Below are positions 22,974-30,214 of a stretch of DNA of 30,530 nucleotides, piece by piece; position 1 is the stretch's first letter; each line of letters begins with the position of its first letter. The stretch comes from CAZAQK01 sp046344715. Lineage in GTDB: Bacteria > Pseudomonadota > Alphaproteobacteria > Rickettsiales > SXRF01. The notes below the pieces were generated by a model. That model did no database searches, was not told the DNA's origin, and worked only from the letters and a program-made list of their open reading frames with translations. The position numbers and the translations under genes are program-made. The stretch is from contig JBKDKX010000001.1 of assembly GCA_046344715.1 (NCBI GenBank), forward strand, positions 1-30,530, written 5' to 3'.

Positions 22974-23636
22974 ATGACCATTGCCCACCGACTAGCGGAT
23001 ATTACGGAAAAAGTGAAAAAATCACGTGCGGATAGTATGTTACATGCCACTCCCCAACTGATGGGGGTCAGCAAAGGTCAGGCAGTGGCGGCCATTGAGG
23101 ATGCCATAGCACTTGGCATCACCCGGTTTGGTGAAAACAGGGTTCAGGAGGCGTATGAAAAATGGCCGGCAATCAAGCAAAAGCACCCCAATCTACAGCT
23201 CCACCTGATCGGCCCCCTTCAAACCAACAAAGTTAAGCAGGCACTGGAACTCTTTGACGTCTTACAAACGCTGGACAGGCCTAAGTTAGCGGAGGAAATT
23301 GCTAAATACTTTGCTGTCCACCAGCCACTGGCCACCAGCCACTTTTTTATCCAGATCAACACTGGTGAAGAACCGCAGAAAGCTGGGATATTTCCCAAGG
23401 AAGCCGATAATTTTATCCGCTATTGCCGCGATGATTTGAAACTTCCGGTTATCGGACTGATGTGTATTCCGCCGGTTGAGGATGTTGCTGCGCCACATTT
23501 TGCTTTGCTTCGGGAAATAGCCAAACGCAACGATTTAAAAGAACTCAGTATGGGCATGAGTGATGATTTTGAAACGGCGATTCGTATGGGTGCTACCTGT
23601 ATTCGCCTTGGGCGCGCGCTCTTTGGAGAGCGTTAG
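22974..23636 (+). CDS. YggS-family pyridoxal phosphate-binding protein
   Basis: This 220-residue cytosolic protein of the YggS/PLPBP family binds pyridoxal 5'-phosphate and contributes to PLP homeostasis. LMGVSKG carries the PLP Lys (about residue 34). FGENRVQEAYEKWPAI, HLIGPLQTNKVKQAL, and the C-terminal LSMGMSDDFETAIRMGATCIRLGRALFG are all diagnostic. Residues about 114-123 (VHQPLATSHF) are encoded by a heptad repeat in the position of a surface linker before the strand FIQINTGEEPQKAG. No Shine-Dalgarno is evident before the ATG. The gene is alone on its strand between the porin and the ATP synthase block. Confidence 0.93.
   Translation: MTIAHRLADITEKVKKSRADSMLHATPQLMGVSKGQAVAAIEDAIALGITRFGENRVQEAYEKWPAIKQKHPNLQLHLIGPLQTNKVKQALELFDVLQTLDRPKLAEEIAKYFAVHQPLATSHFFIQINTGEEPQKAGIFPKEADNFIRYCRDDLKLPVIGLMCIPPVEDVAAPHFALLREIAKRNDLKELSMGMSDDFETAIRMGATCIRLGRALFGER
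23315..23342. repeat. Heptad repeat in the yggS-like gene
   Basis: Four 7-base units: TGTCCAC, CAGCCAC, TGGCCAC, CAGCCAC. It contributes in-frame codons for about ten residues without disturbing the conserved motifs on either side. Confidence 0.65.
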
Positions 23637-23653
23637 CCCTGCATCTGCCTGTC

Positions 23654-23669
23654 CGCCAAAGCCTTGGCG
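23654..23669. repeat. Hairpin downstream of the yggS-like gene
   Basis: CGCCAA pairs with TTGGCG around AGCC. The surrounding CTGTCCGCCAAAGCCTTGGC resembles another dispersed palindromic repeat type. No T-tract follows, so it is not a classical terminator. The remaining bases up to 23809 hold no gene. Confidence 0.4.
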
Positions 23670-23809
23670 AAGCATGGATTGCGAGGGCTGGTATAGATTA
23701 GATAGAAAATAATTTCATTTTCCCCCTTCCGGGGCACGCCACACGTTGGTATTTCTATAAATATAGGCTCGAAATAATCTGACTTTGCGTCTGTCAAGAA
23801 TATCGCAGA

Positions 23810-24238
23810 TTAGCTGAAAATACTTTGTGCCTTAAGATAGGCCTCCTGACCGCGGCGTACGGAAGCGGGTGAGGGCGCTGTATTGCTTGCTAATTCTGTT
23901 TTATCACTTTCACCGTCAAGCATTGCAAGCACATGGCTGCCAATATCTTTGCCACTGGCATCTTCAATGATTGCATTAATCAATGACGCCACAAAGCCGA
24001 TAGGGCCACCAAGCAATGCGCCGCCGGCAAGGCGTGCTGCTGTTGAAATCGTTTCGCCCGTGTTTTCACGGTATAAGGTGGATACAACAGGTAATTGCTG
24101 GAGTGGATTTACAATATCCAGAATATCACCAAACGAAAAACCATCCTCGCCCCAGAAGGAATCGCCCCCACTGACTTTTGTCACAGGCTTTTCCTGCGGC
24201 AGGGGATTAATGGTTAGTTTTAGTGGCGCAGTTTCCAT
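23810..24238 (-). CDS. Hypothetical protein, Gly-rich hydrophobic core
   Basis: This 142-residue protein has no recognised domain. The N-terminal part (to residue 30) is polar. The segment FGDILDIVNPLQQLPVVSTLYRENTGETIS is followed by a Gly/Ala-rich hydrophobic stretch, ARLAGGALLGGPIGFVASLI (about residues 68-87), that could insert in or lie on a membrane. It ends with a Ser/Thr-rich segment and AYLKAQSIFS. I believe similar proteins with the NPLQxxPVVSTLYR pattern occur in other alphaproteobacteria, but I cannot confirm this here. It lies 51 bases after atpC on the same strand. ACTCC/GGAGT can pair over its Shine-Dalgarno (around 24247-24265), which may limit translation. Confidence 0.75.
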   Translation of the reverse strand: METAPLKLTINPLPQEKPVTKVSGGDSFWGEDGFSFGDILDIVNPLQQLPVVSTLYRENTGETISTAARLAGGALLGGPIGFVASLINAIIEDASGKDIGSHVLAMLDGESDKTELASNTAPSPASVRRGQEAYLKAQSIFS

Positions 24239-24289
24239 GTATTTCGACTCCTAAGCAAAAGGAGTGCAAAAACTGTACCAGCCTTTGGT

Positions 24290-24685
24290 TTATGCGGCCT
24301 TTAGGGCATCAGCAATGGCTTCTGCCATCATAAGCGACTGGGATGCAATCTTTTTCTGATCTTCGCCAATGGCAGTGTCCATAGCAGATTTTGCCGCAGA
24401 CAGACGGGAAGAAACATCCGCTGAATTCATACCGGAACAATCTTCGGCAACTTCTGCAAGAAGTGTCACTGATTCTGGGGTAATTTCTGCAATGCCGGAA
24501 AGCACCACGAAACGTTTATGTTCGCCGCTGGCAAGTTCAATATTCACCAAGCCTGCTTTCAGCGTCGAGATAAAAGGTGCATGTCCTGGAAGTACGCCAA
24601 ACACACCTTCTGTGCCCGGTGCATCGACCTGCACAGCATCGCCGGAGAAAAATATTTTTTCAGGAGTGATGAGTTTTACTTGCAT
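24290..24685 (-). CDS. atpC: ATP synthase F1 epsilon subunit
   Basis: Epsilon is part of the central rotor stalk of F1 and can inhibit ATP hydrolysis. The 131-residue protein opens with MQVKLITPEKIFFSGDAVQVDAP and continues GTEGVFGVLPGHAPFISTLKAG, the conserved beta-sandwich domain. The C-terminal helical part is of usual alphaproteobacterial length. It is the last gene of the atpHAGDC operon. No Shine-Dalgarno is seen; a long heptad hairpin occupies the 86 bases between atpD and this start. Confidence 0.95.
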   Translation of the reverse strand: MQVKLITPEKIFFSGDAVQVDAPGTEGVFGVLPGHAPFISTLKAGLVNIELASGEHKRFVVLSGIAEITPESVTLLAEVAEDCSGMNSADVSSRLSAAKSAMDTAIGEDQKKIASQSLMMAEAIADALKAA

Positions 24686-24690
24686 AGTGT

Positions 24691-24767
24691 AGTTACCAGT
24701 TACCTGTTACTCGTTACCAGTTATCTGCTGAATGTTACTGGTAACTGGCAACCAGTAACTAGTAACT
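24691..24767. repeat. Heptad repeat hairpin between atpD and atpC
   Basis: The left arm (24691-24721) repeats TACCAGT, TACCTGT, TACTCGT, TACCAGT. The right arm (24737-24767) repeats ACTGGTA, ACTGGCA, ACCAGTA, ACTAGTA. The two 31-base arms are complementary at roughly 26 positions around a 15-base loop, so a stable stem can form in the operon mRNA. It starts four bases after the atpD stop codon. Confidence 0.75.
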
Positions 24768-24771
24768 ATTT

Positions 24772-26199
24772 TTAAGCCGCTTCTGCTGCCATTTTCTTCG
24801 CTTTAGCAACGGCTTCTTCAATGCCGCCCACCATGTAGAATGCGGATTCCGGCAGGTCATCATATTCGCCAGCGCAAATACCTTTGAAGCCCTTGATGGT
24901 ATCCGCAAGTGACACGAGCTTACCCGGAGAACCGGTGAAGATTTCCGCTACGTGGAATGGCTGAGACAGGAAGCGCTGAATTTTACGGGCGCGTGCCACC
25001 ACCAGTTTATCTTCTTCTGAAAGCTCATCCATACCAAGAATCGCGATGATGTCTTGAAGCGATTTATAGGTCTGCAGAACGCGCTGCACTTCACGTGCAA
25101 CCGCATAATGCTCTTCGCCTACCACTTGCGGGTCAAGTACGCGGCTGGTGGAGTCAAGCGGGTCAACCGCCGGATAAATACCAAGCTCGGCGATCTGACG
25201 TGAAAGTACGGTTGTTGCGTCCAAGTGAGCAAATGATGTTGCTGGTGCGGGATCGGTCAAGTCGTCGGCTGGTACGTATACGGCCTGTACAGAAGTAATC
25301 GAACCTTTTTTGGTAGAGGTAATGCGTTCCTGCATCGCGCCCATGTCGGTTGCCAGTGTTGGCTGGTAACCCACCGCGGAAGGAATACGGCCCAGGAGTG
25401 CTGATACTTCCGAACCCGCTTGTGTGAAGCGGAAAATATTATCAACGAAGAAAAGAACGTCCTGTCCTTCCTGATCACGGAAATATTCCGCTTGCGTAAG
25501 GCCGGTGAGTGCCACGCGAGCACGTGCTCCCGGAGGTTCATTCATCTGCCCATATACAAGCGCTACTTTTGATTTGGTGAAATCATCGAGGTTGATAACT
25601 TTTGATTCGATCATTTCATGGTAAAGGTCGTTACCTTCGCGGGTACGTTCACCCACACCGGCGAACACAGAGAAACCACCATGCGCTTTGGCGATGTTGT
25701 TGATGAGTTCCATGATCAGTACGGTTTTACCTACACCCGCACCACCGAACAAACCAATTTTACCACCTTTTGCATAAGGTGCTAAGAGGTCTACTACTTT
25801 GATACCAGTCACGAGAATTTCGGTTTTGGTGGATTGGTCAACAAAATCAGGGGCAGGTGCGTGGATCGGAGCAACCTGTTTGTTGCCGATATCGCCGCGT
25901 TCGTCGATCGGCTCACCCACCACGTTCATGATGCGGCCAAGCGTTTCGCGGCCAACAGGCACGGAAATTGGTGCGCCCGTGTCCGTCACTTCCTGACCGC
26001 GCGTGAGGCCTTCAGTGGCGTCCATAGCGATACAGCGCACTTCTGATTCGCCGAGATGCTGCGCTACTTCGAGCACCAGCTTTTTGCCGTCGTTCTCTGT
26101 ATGCAGAGCGTTTAGAATCGCGGGCAGTTCGCCCGGGAATTTTACGTCGATTACCGCGCCGATAACCTGTGTGATGATACCTTTTGCTGCTTTGGTCAT
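24772..26199 (-). CDS. atpD: ATP synthase F1 beta subunit
   Basis: Beta carries the catalytic nucleotide sites of F1. The 475-residue protein has Walker A GGAGVGKTVLI (about residues 154-164), GERTREGNDLY with the catalytic Glu region, Walker B VLFFVDNIFRFTQAGSE, and the signature PAVDPLDSTSRVLDP. The start has a good Shine-Dalgarno (GAGGA). Downstream lies the heptad hairpin and atpC; upstream lies a small acidic ORF where atpG would normally be adjacent. Confidence 0.98.
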   Translation of the reverse strand: MTKAAKGIITQVIGAVIDVKFPGELPAILNALHTENDGKKLVLEVAQHLGESEVRCIAMDATEGLTRGQEVTDTGAPISVPVGRETLGRIMNVVGEPIDERGDIGNKQVAPIHAPAPDFVDQSTKTEILVTGIKVVDLLAPYAKGGKIGLFGGAGVGKTVLIMELINNIAKAHGGFSVFAGVGERTREGNDLYHEMIESKVINLDDFTKSKVALVYGQMNEPPGARARVALTGLTQAEYFRDQEGQDVLFFVDNIFRFTQAGSEVSALLGRIPSAVGYQPTLATDMGAMQERITSTKKGSITSVQAVYVPADDLTDPAPATSFAHLDATTVLSRQIAELGIYPAVDPLDSTSRVLDPQVVGEEHYAVAREVQRVLQTYKSLQDIIAILGMDELSEEDKLVVARARKIQRFLSQPFHVAEIFTGSPGKLVSLADTIKGFKGICAGEYDDLPESAFYMVGGIEEAVAKAKKMAAEAA

Positions 26200-26268
26200 A
26201 GTTTCCTCATTTGTACTAATTTTGGGTATTGTATTGCAGGACGTGCTATATAATTCTGGATAAAAGCA

Positions 26269-26508
26269 CTAATCCTCATCTTTATCTTTTGAATCGGACT
26301 TCTGAGATGTACCGTCTTCTTCGTCATCCTCTTCATCATCCCCTTCGTCTTCATCATCATCTTCGTCATCCGATTTTTCTGATTTTTGCTGGTGCTTGCT
26401 GTGTGCGCTATCTTCGTCTTTATCAGCAAGAACACTGGTTGGCTTCAGCAGTACTGCACTAGCAAATACCGCAAGCACAAATAGCATCATAAAAAATTGT
26501 TTCATCAT
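26269..26508 (-). CDS. Small secreted, very acidic protein embedded in the atp operon
   Basis: This 79-residue ORF has a plausible signal peptide (MMKQFFMMLFVLAVFASAVL, cleavage probably after SVLA at about 28). A tail of 51 residues follows, of which about 28 are Asp or Glu and most others Ser, Lys or His. The tail contains long runs such as DDEDDDEDEGDDEEDDEED. The frame starts four bases after the atpG stop and ends 69 bases before atpD, on the same strand, so it would be co-transcribed. Its coding region is a GAT/GAA trinucleotide-rich tract that could expand by slippage. I do not recognise a family. A periplasmic cation-binding role is possible but is only inference. It may also be a non-functional low-complexity ORF, although the signal peptide argues against that. 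Confidence 0.65.
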   Translation of the reverse strand: MMKQFFMMLFVLAVFASAVLLKPTSVLADKDEDSAHSKHQQKSEKSDDEDDDEDEGDDEEDDEEDGTSQKSDSKDKDED

Positions 26509-26512
26509 CCTA

Positions 26513-27388
26513 CTACACCGCCTCCGCGCCGGAAATAATTTCGATAAGTTCTTTGGTAATCGCAGCCTGGCGGGTGCGGTTGTATTTGAGGTTCAATTTC
26601 TTGATCATGTCACCTGCATTGCGGGTGGCATTGTCCATCGCGGTCATACGTGAGCCCTGCTCAGACGCTGCATTTTCAAGAAGCGCACGGAATACCTGAA
26701 CACCAAGATTACGCGGGAGCAACTCGACAAGTATTTCAGATTCTTCCGGTTCGTAATCGTAAGGCGAGGCAGAAATATTTCCTGCCTGATTCGTATCAAC
26801 AGCAAGTGGAATGAGCTGCTGCCATGTCACAGTCTGTGCAATCGCCGATTTGAAATGATTGTATACAATATGCGCCACATCGAATTCACCGGCTTCAAAT
26901 TTTTGCATGATGAGGGAAGAAATTTCTTCCGCATCTGCATACCCCACGCGGCGTGATTTGATAGTGATTTTATCTTCAATAAGCTTGCCGAATTCAAGCT
27001 GCAACTGCTCATAGCCTTTGCGGCCAACGCAGAGAATTTTTACCGTTTTTCCAGCAACCTGCAACTCACGGATTTTCCGGCGTGTGGCACGCACGATGGT
27101 GGAATTAAATCCGCCGCATAAGCCACGGTCAGATGTAGCAACCACTACCAGATGCACAGCATCTTTTCCCGTGCCTGCAAGTAGCGCAGGGGCATTACCA
27201 CTGGTTGCCGCTGATGCCGCAAGGCTTGATACCATGCGCTCCATTGCCTGTGCATAAGGGCGTGCATTTTCAGCTGCATCTTTCGCACGGCGCAGTTTTG
27301 CCGCCGCCACCATCTTCATGGCTTTGGTGATCTTCTGTGTCGATTTAACCGACTTGATGCGGACTTTTAAGTCTTTTAAGCTAGGCAT
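26513..27388 (-). CDS. atpG: ATP synthase F1 gamma subunit
   Basis: Gamma is the central rotating shaft of F1. The 291-residue protein begins MPSLKDLKVRIKSVKSTQKITKAMKMVAAAKLRRA, the conserved N-terminal helix, and ends with the matching helix containing AMDNATRNAGDMIKKLNLKYNRTRQAAITKELIEIISGA. The middle Rossmann-like part has SDRGLCGGFNS. It begins three bases after the atpA stop, and two TAG stops in tandem close it. Confidence 0.97.
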   Translation of the reverse strand: MPSLKDLKVRIKSVKSTQKITKAMKMVAAAKLRRAKDAAENARPYAQAMERMVSSLAASAATSGNAPALLAGTGKDAVHLVVVATSDRGLCGGFNSTIVRATRRKIRELQVAGKTVKILCVGRKGYEQLQLEFGKLIEDKITIKSRRVGYADAEEISSLIMQKFEAGEFDVAHIVYNHFKSAIAQTVTWQQLIPLAVDTNQAGNISASPYDYEPEESEILVELLPRNLGVQVFRALLENAASEQGSRMTAMDNATRNAGDMIKKLNLKYNRTRQAAITKELIEIISGAEAV

Positions 27389-27391
27389 GGC

Positions 27392-28924
27392 TTATGCTGC
27401 AAACCTCTTAACGAGTGCTTCAATGATGGCTTTGAGCTTACCTTCAATCGCATCATCGAGTTTCTGCTCTTTATCAATCGCAGCCAGCACATCTTTGCTA
27501 GCGCCACGAAGTTCCTGAAGCAGCGCCTGCTCGAATTTACCAACATCTTTCGTGTTGATTTTGTCGAGATAACCTTTCACGCCGGAATAGATCACGCATA
27601 CCTGCTCAGAGGTGGAAAGTGGTGAGTATTGCGCTTGTTTTAAGAGTTCGGTGAGGCGTTGGCCACGCGCGAGCAGCTTCTGGGTTGCGGCATCAAGGTC
27701 GGAGCCGAACTGCGCGAAGGATTCCATTTCACGGTACTGTGCGAGTTCGAGTTTGATCGTACCCGCAACTTGTTTCATCGCTTTAATCTGCGCAGCAGAA
27801 CCTACGCGGGATACAGAAAGACCCACGTTTACCGCCGGACGCACACCTTTGTAGAACAAGTCGGTCTCTAAGAATATCTGGCCGTCGGTGATCGAGATCA
27901 CGTTGGTTGGAATATAGGCCGATACGTCACCCGCCTGTGTTTCGATGACAGGAAGTGCGGTCATTGAACCGGCACCTGCTTCGTCTGACATTTTAGCAGC
28001 GCGCTCAAGCAGGCGTGAATGAATGTAGAATACGTCACCTGGATACGCTTCGCGTCCTGGCGGGCGGCGAAGGAGTAGGGACATCTGGCGATATGCAACG
28101 GCTTGTTTAGACAAATCATCATAAATGATGAGCGAGTGCATGCCGTTATCACGGAAGAATTCACCCATTGCCGCACCGGTATATGGTGCGAGGAATTGCA
28201 GAGGTGCCGGTTCAGATGCGGTTGCAGCCACAACGATGGAATATTGCATCGCGCCAGATTCCTCCAAGCGTTTTACAACCTGCGCAACAGTGGAGCGCTT
28301 CTGCCCGATTGCCACATAGATACAATAGAGTTTTTTCTTTTCGTCGTTACCCGCGTTGATCTGCTTCTGGTTCAAGATCGCATCAACAGCGATGGCGGTT
28401 TTGCCGGTCTGGCGGTCACCGATGATGAGTTCGCGCTGGCCACGGCCGATTGGAATGAGGGAGTCGATAGCTTTAAGGCCAGTGCTCATTGGTTCATGCA
28501 CGGATTTACGGGCGATGATGCCTGGAGCTTTTACTTCCACGCGTGAACGCTTCACGTCTTTCAGCGGGCCTTTGCCGTCAATCGGATTACCAAGACCATC
28601 AACTACGCGGCCAAGCAGGCCTTTGCCTACCGGCACGTCCATAATGGTGTTGGTACGTTTTACGGTGTCGCCTTCTTTTACGCTGCGGTCATCACCAAAA
28701 ATTACGATACCCACATTGTCGGAAGCAAGGTTCAGCGCCATGCCCATCAGGCCGCCGCCAAATTCCACCATTTCACCGGCCTGAACATTCTCAAGGCCAT
28801 ATACGGTTGCAATACCGTCACCGACAGAAACCACCTGACCGGTTTCGGACAGTTCCGTATCCGCATCGAACTGGGCGATTTGTTTTTTGAGGATGTCTGA
28901 AATTTCTGAAGGACGAATGTCCAT
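27392..28924 (-). CDS. atpA: ATP synthase F1 alpha subunit
   Basis: Alpha forms the non-catalytic nucleotide sites of F1. The 510-residue protein starts MDIRPSEISDILKKQIAQFD, has the beta-barrel motif VVSVGDGIATVYGLENVQAGE, Walker A GDRQTGKTAIA (about residues 170-180), and the signature PAVNVGLSVSRVGSAAQ. Shine-Dalgarno GGAG lies seven bases before the ATG. Second gene of the F1 operon. Confidence 0.98.
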   Translation of the reverse strand: MDIRPSEISDILKKQIAQFDADTELSETGQVVSVGDGIATVYGLENVQAGEMVEFGGGLMGMALNLASDNVGIVIFGDDRSVKEGDTVKRTNTIMDVPVGKGLLGRVVDGLGNPIDGKGPLKDVKRSRVEVKAPGIIARKSVHEPMSTGLKAIDSLIPIGRGQRELIIGDRQTGKTAIAVDAILNQKQINAGNDEKKKLYCIYVAIGQKRSTVAQVVKRLEESGAMQYSIVVAATASEPAPLQFLAPYTGAAMGEFFRDNGMHSLIIYDDLSKQAVAYRQMSLLLRRPPGREAYPGDVFYIHSRLLERAAKMSDEAGAGSMTALPVIETQAGDVSAYIPTNVISITDGQIFLETDLFYKGVRPAVNVGLSVSRVGSAAQIKAMKQVAGTIKLELAQYREMESFAQFGSDLDAATQKLLARGQRLTELLKQAQYSPLSTSEQVCVIYSGVKGYLDKINTKDVGKFEQALLQELRGASKDVLAAIDKEQKLDDAIEGKLKAIIEALVKRFAA

Positions 28925-28948
28925 GCTACTGCTCCATTGTAATAAAAG

Positions 28949-29500
28949 TTATGCTGCCTTGAGTTTGTTCTTAAGGCGGCTGAGTTTACCGGCGAATGAT
29001 GCATCCAACTGCTGGCTGCCAATACGAAGTATCACACCACCCAGCAATTCCGGATTCTCGCTGGTTTCCAGTGTGATTTTCTTTCCATAGGCTTTGCTTA
29101 AGCGCTCTGTGATAATCGCTACATCTTTGAGTGATAGCCCACGGGCGCTGATCGCTTCTGCCTTAATTTCACCGCGAGCGGTTGCTGCGCGCTCGGCGTA
29201 GAGGTTTGCTACTTCCGCAAGAATCGGCAGGCGTTTTTGCGCGGCAAGTACCACCATGAAACGTTTGGTGATGTCATGCGCCTTAATCGCGGCAAGCACA
29301 GGTTCCATGGCTTTTGCCTGCTGGTCACGCGTAAGCAGCGGGTTTACCAGAAGGGCAGAGAGCTCATCGCTTTCTTTAATGAGCGTGGCAAGCACACCAA
29401 GATCTTTTTCCACGGCATCGCGCGCGTTAGCCTCTGATGCAATATCATAAAGTGCTTTTACGTAACGCTCTGCAATCTGTCTGTAGCCGGCTTTTTTCAT
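28949..29500 (-). CDS. atpH: ATP synthase F1 delta subunit
   Basis: Delta joins F1 to the peripheral stalk. The 183-residue protein has the N-terminal helical domain IAERYVKALYDIASEAN and the C-terminal conserved GGVILRIGSQQLDASFAGKLSRL. It is the first gene of atpHAGDC. The F0 genes are absent from the neighbourhood, as expected for alphaproteobacteria, where F0 and F1 operons are separate. The start has no obvious Shine-Dalgarno. Confidence 0.95.
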   Translation of the reverse strand: MKKAGYRQIAERYVKALYDIASEANARDAVEKDLGVLATLIKESDELSALLVNPLLTRDQQAKAMEPVLAAIKAHDITKRFMVVLAAQKRLPILAEVANLYAERAATARGEIKAEAISARGLSLKDVAIITERLSKAYGKKITLETSENPELLGGVILRIGSQQLDASFAGKLSRLKNKLKAA

Positions 29501-29547
29501 ACAAATTGGCGGGTTTTTTGTTTAAGGAGTCGGCAAATTAGGCAAAT

Positions 29548-29556
29548 TTATCCACA
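29548..29556 (+). promoter_or_regulatory. Single perfect DnaA-box-like sequence
   Basis: TTATCCACA matches the DnaA box consensus and lies 48 bases upstream of the atpH start codon. It is alone; no cluster of boxes or AT-rich unwinding region is seen, so it is not evidence for an origin. It could be chance or a DnaA-responsive site for the operon. Confidence 0.3.
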
Positions 29557-29573
29557 AGTGCAATAGAAAAATA

Positions 29574-29604
29574 GTGGCCAGTTGCTGGTTGTTAGTGGGT
29601 AGTA
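29574..29604. repeat. Heptad repeat upstream of atpH
   Basis: Four 7-base units: GTGGCCA, GTTGCTG, GTTGTTA, GTGGGTA. It lies in the divergent spacer between atpH and the toxin-antitoxin promoter. Confidence 0.6.
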
Positions 29605-29640
29605 TTAAATATATGTAAAACCGTATGTTGCGAATCACTA

Positions 29641-29683
29641 TTGACTATTTTAGCTAAAATAGTTATTATATCTATATTAGCTA
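29641..29683 (+). promoter_or_regulatory. Promoter and palindromic operator of the toxin-antitoxin operon
   Basis: TTGACT (29641-29646) and TATTAT (29664-29669), separated by 17 bases, form a good sigma70-type promoter. A perfect palindrome, CTATTTTAGCTAAAATAG (29645-29662), overlaps the -35 and fills the spacer. A second, imperfect site sharing the core TAGCTA is centred 27 bases downstream (29678-29683). Autoregulation by the antitoxin or the complex at such palindromes is the rule for type II systems, so this is the likely operator. Confidence 0.7.
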
Positions 29684-29701
29684 TTAATTTAGGAGGCGCA
29701 C

Positions 29702-29956
29702 ATGCGTACCGAATCTGCAACTGATGCAAAAAATAATTTTGGTGCGCTGATGGATGCAGCCCTGCGCGAACCTATTGTAATACAGCGTTCAGGCAGGAAT
29801 TCCGTGGTTATGCTGGCATATGAAGATTATGAGCATCTGCTCAAAATAATTGATAGCAGCTGGGGGCAGAAAGCGGATGCCGCCCGCAAAAAAGGTTCTA
29901 TCGGAACGGCAAAAAGCAAGCAACTCCTGAACGATTTGCTCAATGCTCGCGATTAA
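29702..29956 (+). CDS. Type II antitoxin, Phd/YefM family
   Basis: This 84-residue protein has the Phd/YefM N-terminal DNA-binding fold: ATDAKNNFGALMDAALREPIVIQRSGRNSVVML with the typical YEDYEHL. The C-terminal 30 residues are charged (KADAARKKGSIGTAKSKQLL) and probably bind the toxin. Shine-Dalgarno AGGAGG (29691-29696) is five bases before the ATG and perfect, in contrast to most genes here. The stop overlaps the toxin start by 14 bases. It likely neutralises the toxin and represses its own promoter through the palindrome upstream. Confidence 0.87.
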   Translation: MRTESATDAKNNFGALMDAALREPIVIQRSGRNSVVMLAYEDYEHLLKIIDSSWGQKADAARKKGSIGTAKSKQLLNDLLNARD

Positions 29957-30209
29957 TTTTTCTAAGGATGCAGAAAAATTCCTGCGTCAGTTGCCACCGA
30001 AACATGGCCGGCAGATTGCGTCTAAGCTCCAGCAGATGCTTGAGAATCCTAGTCCAAACGATTCCAAGCAGTTGCGAGGGTATCCGTATTTACGTGTGGA
30101 TGCTGGCGAATACCGGATTATTTATTTTGCCACCGAAGAAATTCTGGAAATAGTGCTCATCGGTAAACGCAATGATGACGAAGTCTATAAACGCCTGAGA
30201 AGAAAATAA
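29943..30209 (+). CDS. Type II toxin, RelE/ParE family
   Basis: This 88-residue basic protein has the RelE/ParE fold pattern: FSKDAEKFLRQLPPKHGRQIASKLQQML, then LRGYPYLRVDAGEYRIIYFATEEILEIVLIGKRNDDEVYKRL. The YRIIY strand and the C-terminal Lys/Arg-Arg-Asn-Asp-Asp-Glu-Val-Tyr pattern are typical. RelE-type members cleave mRNA on the ribosome, whereas ParE members poison gyrase. The Arg residues in RVDAGEYRII and GKRNDDEVYKR fit the RelE-like side, but this is not decisive. It is translationally coupled to the antitoxin. Its end is five bases from the convergent priA stop. Confidence 0.87.
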   Translation: MLAINFSKDAEKFLRQLPPKHGRQIASKLQQMLENPSPNDSKQLRGYPYLRVDAGEYRIIYFATEEILEIVLIGKRNDDEVYKRLRRK

Positions 30210-30214
30210 GGCAA

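Noticed and set aside
26196..26435. Second minus-strand ORF over the acidic gene (Lys/Met-rich)
   Set aside because: It is the frame-shifted reading of the GAT/GAA tract; it lacks a signal peptide and overlaps the atpD start.
29520..29700. Replication origin between atpH and the toxin-antitoxin operon
   Set aside because: Only a single DnaA box is seen, with no box cluster and no dnaA, hemE or other origin-linked gene beside it.
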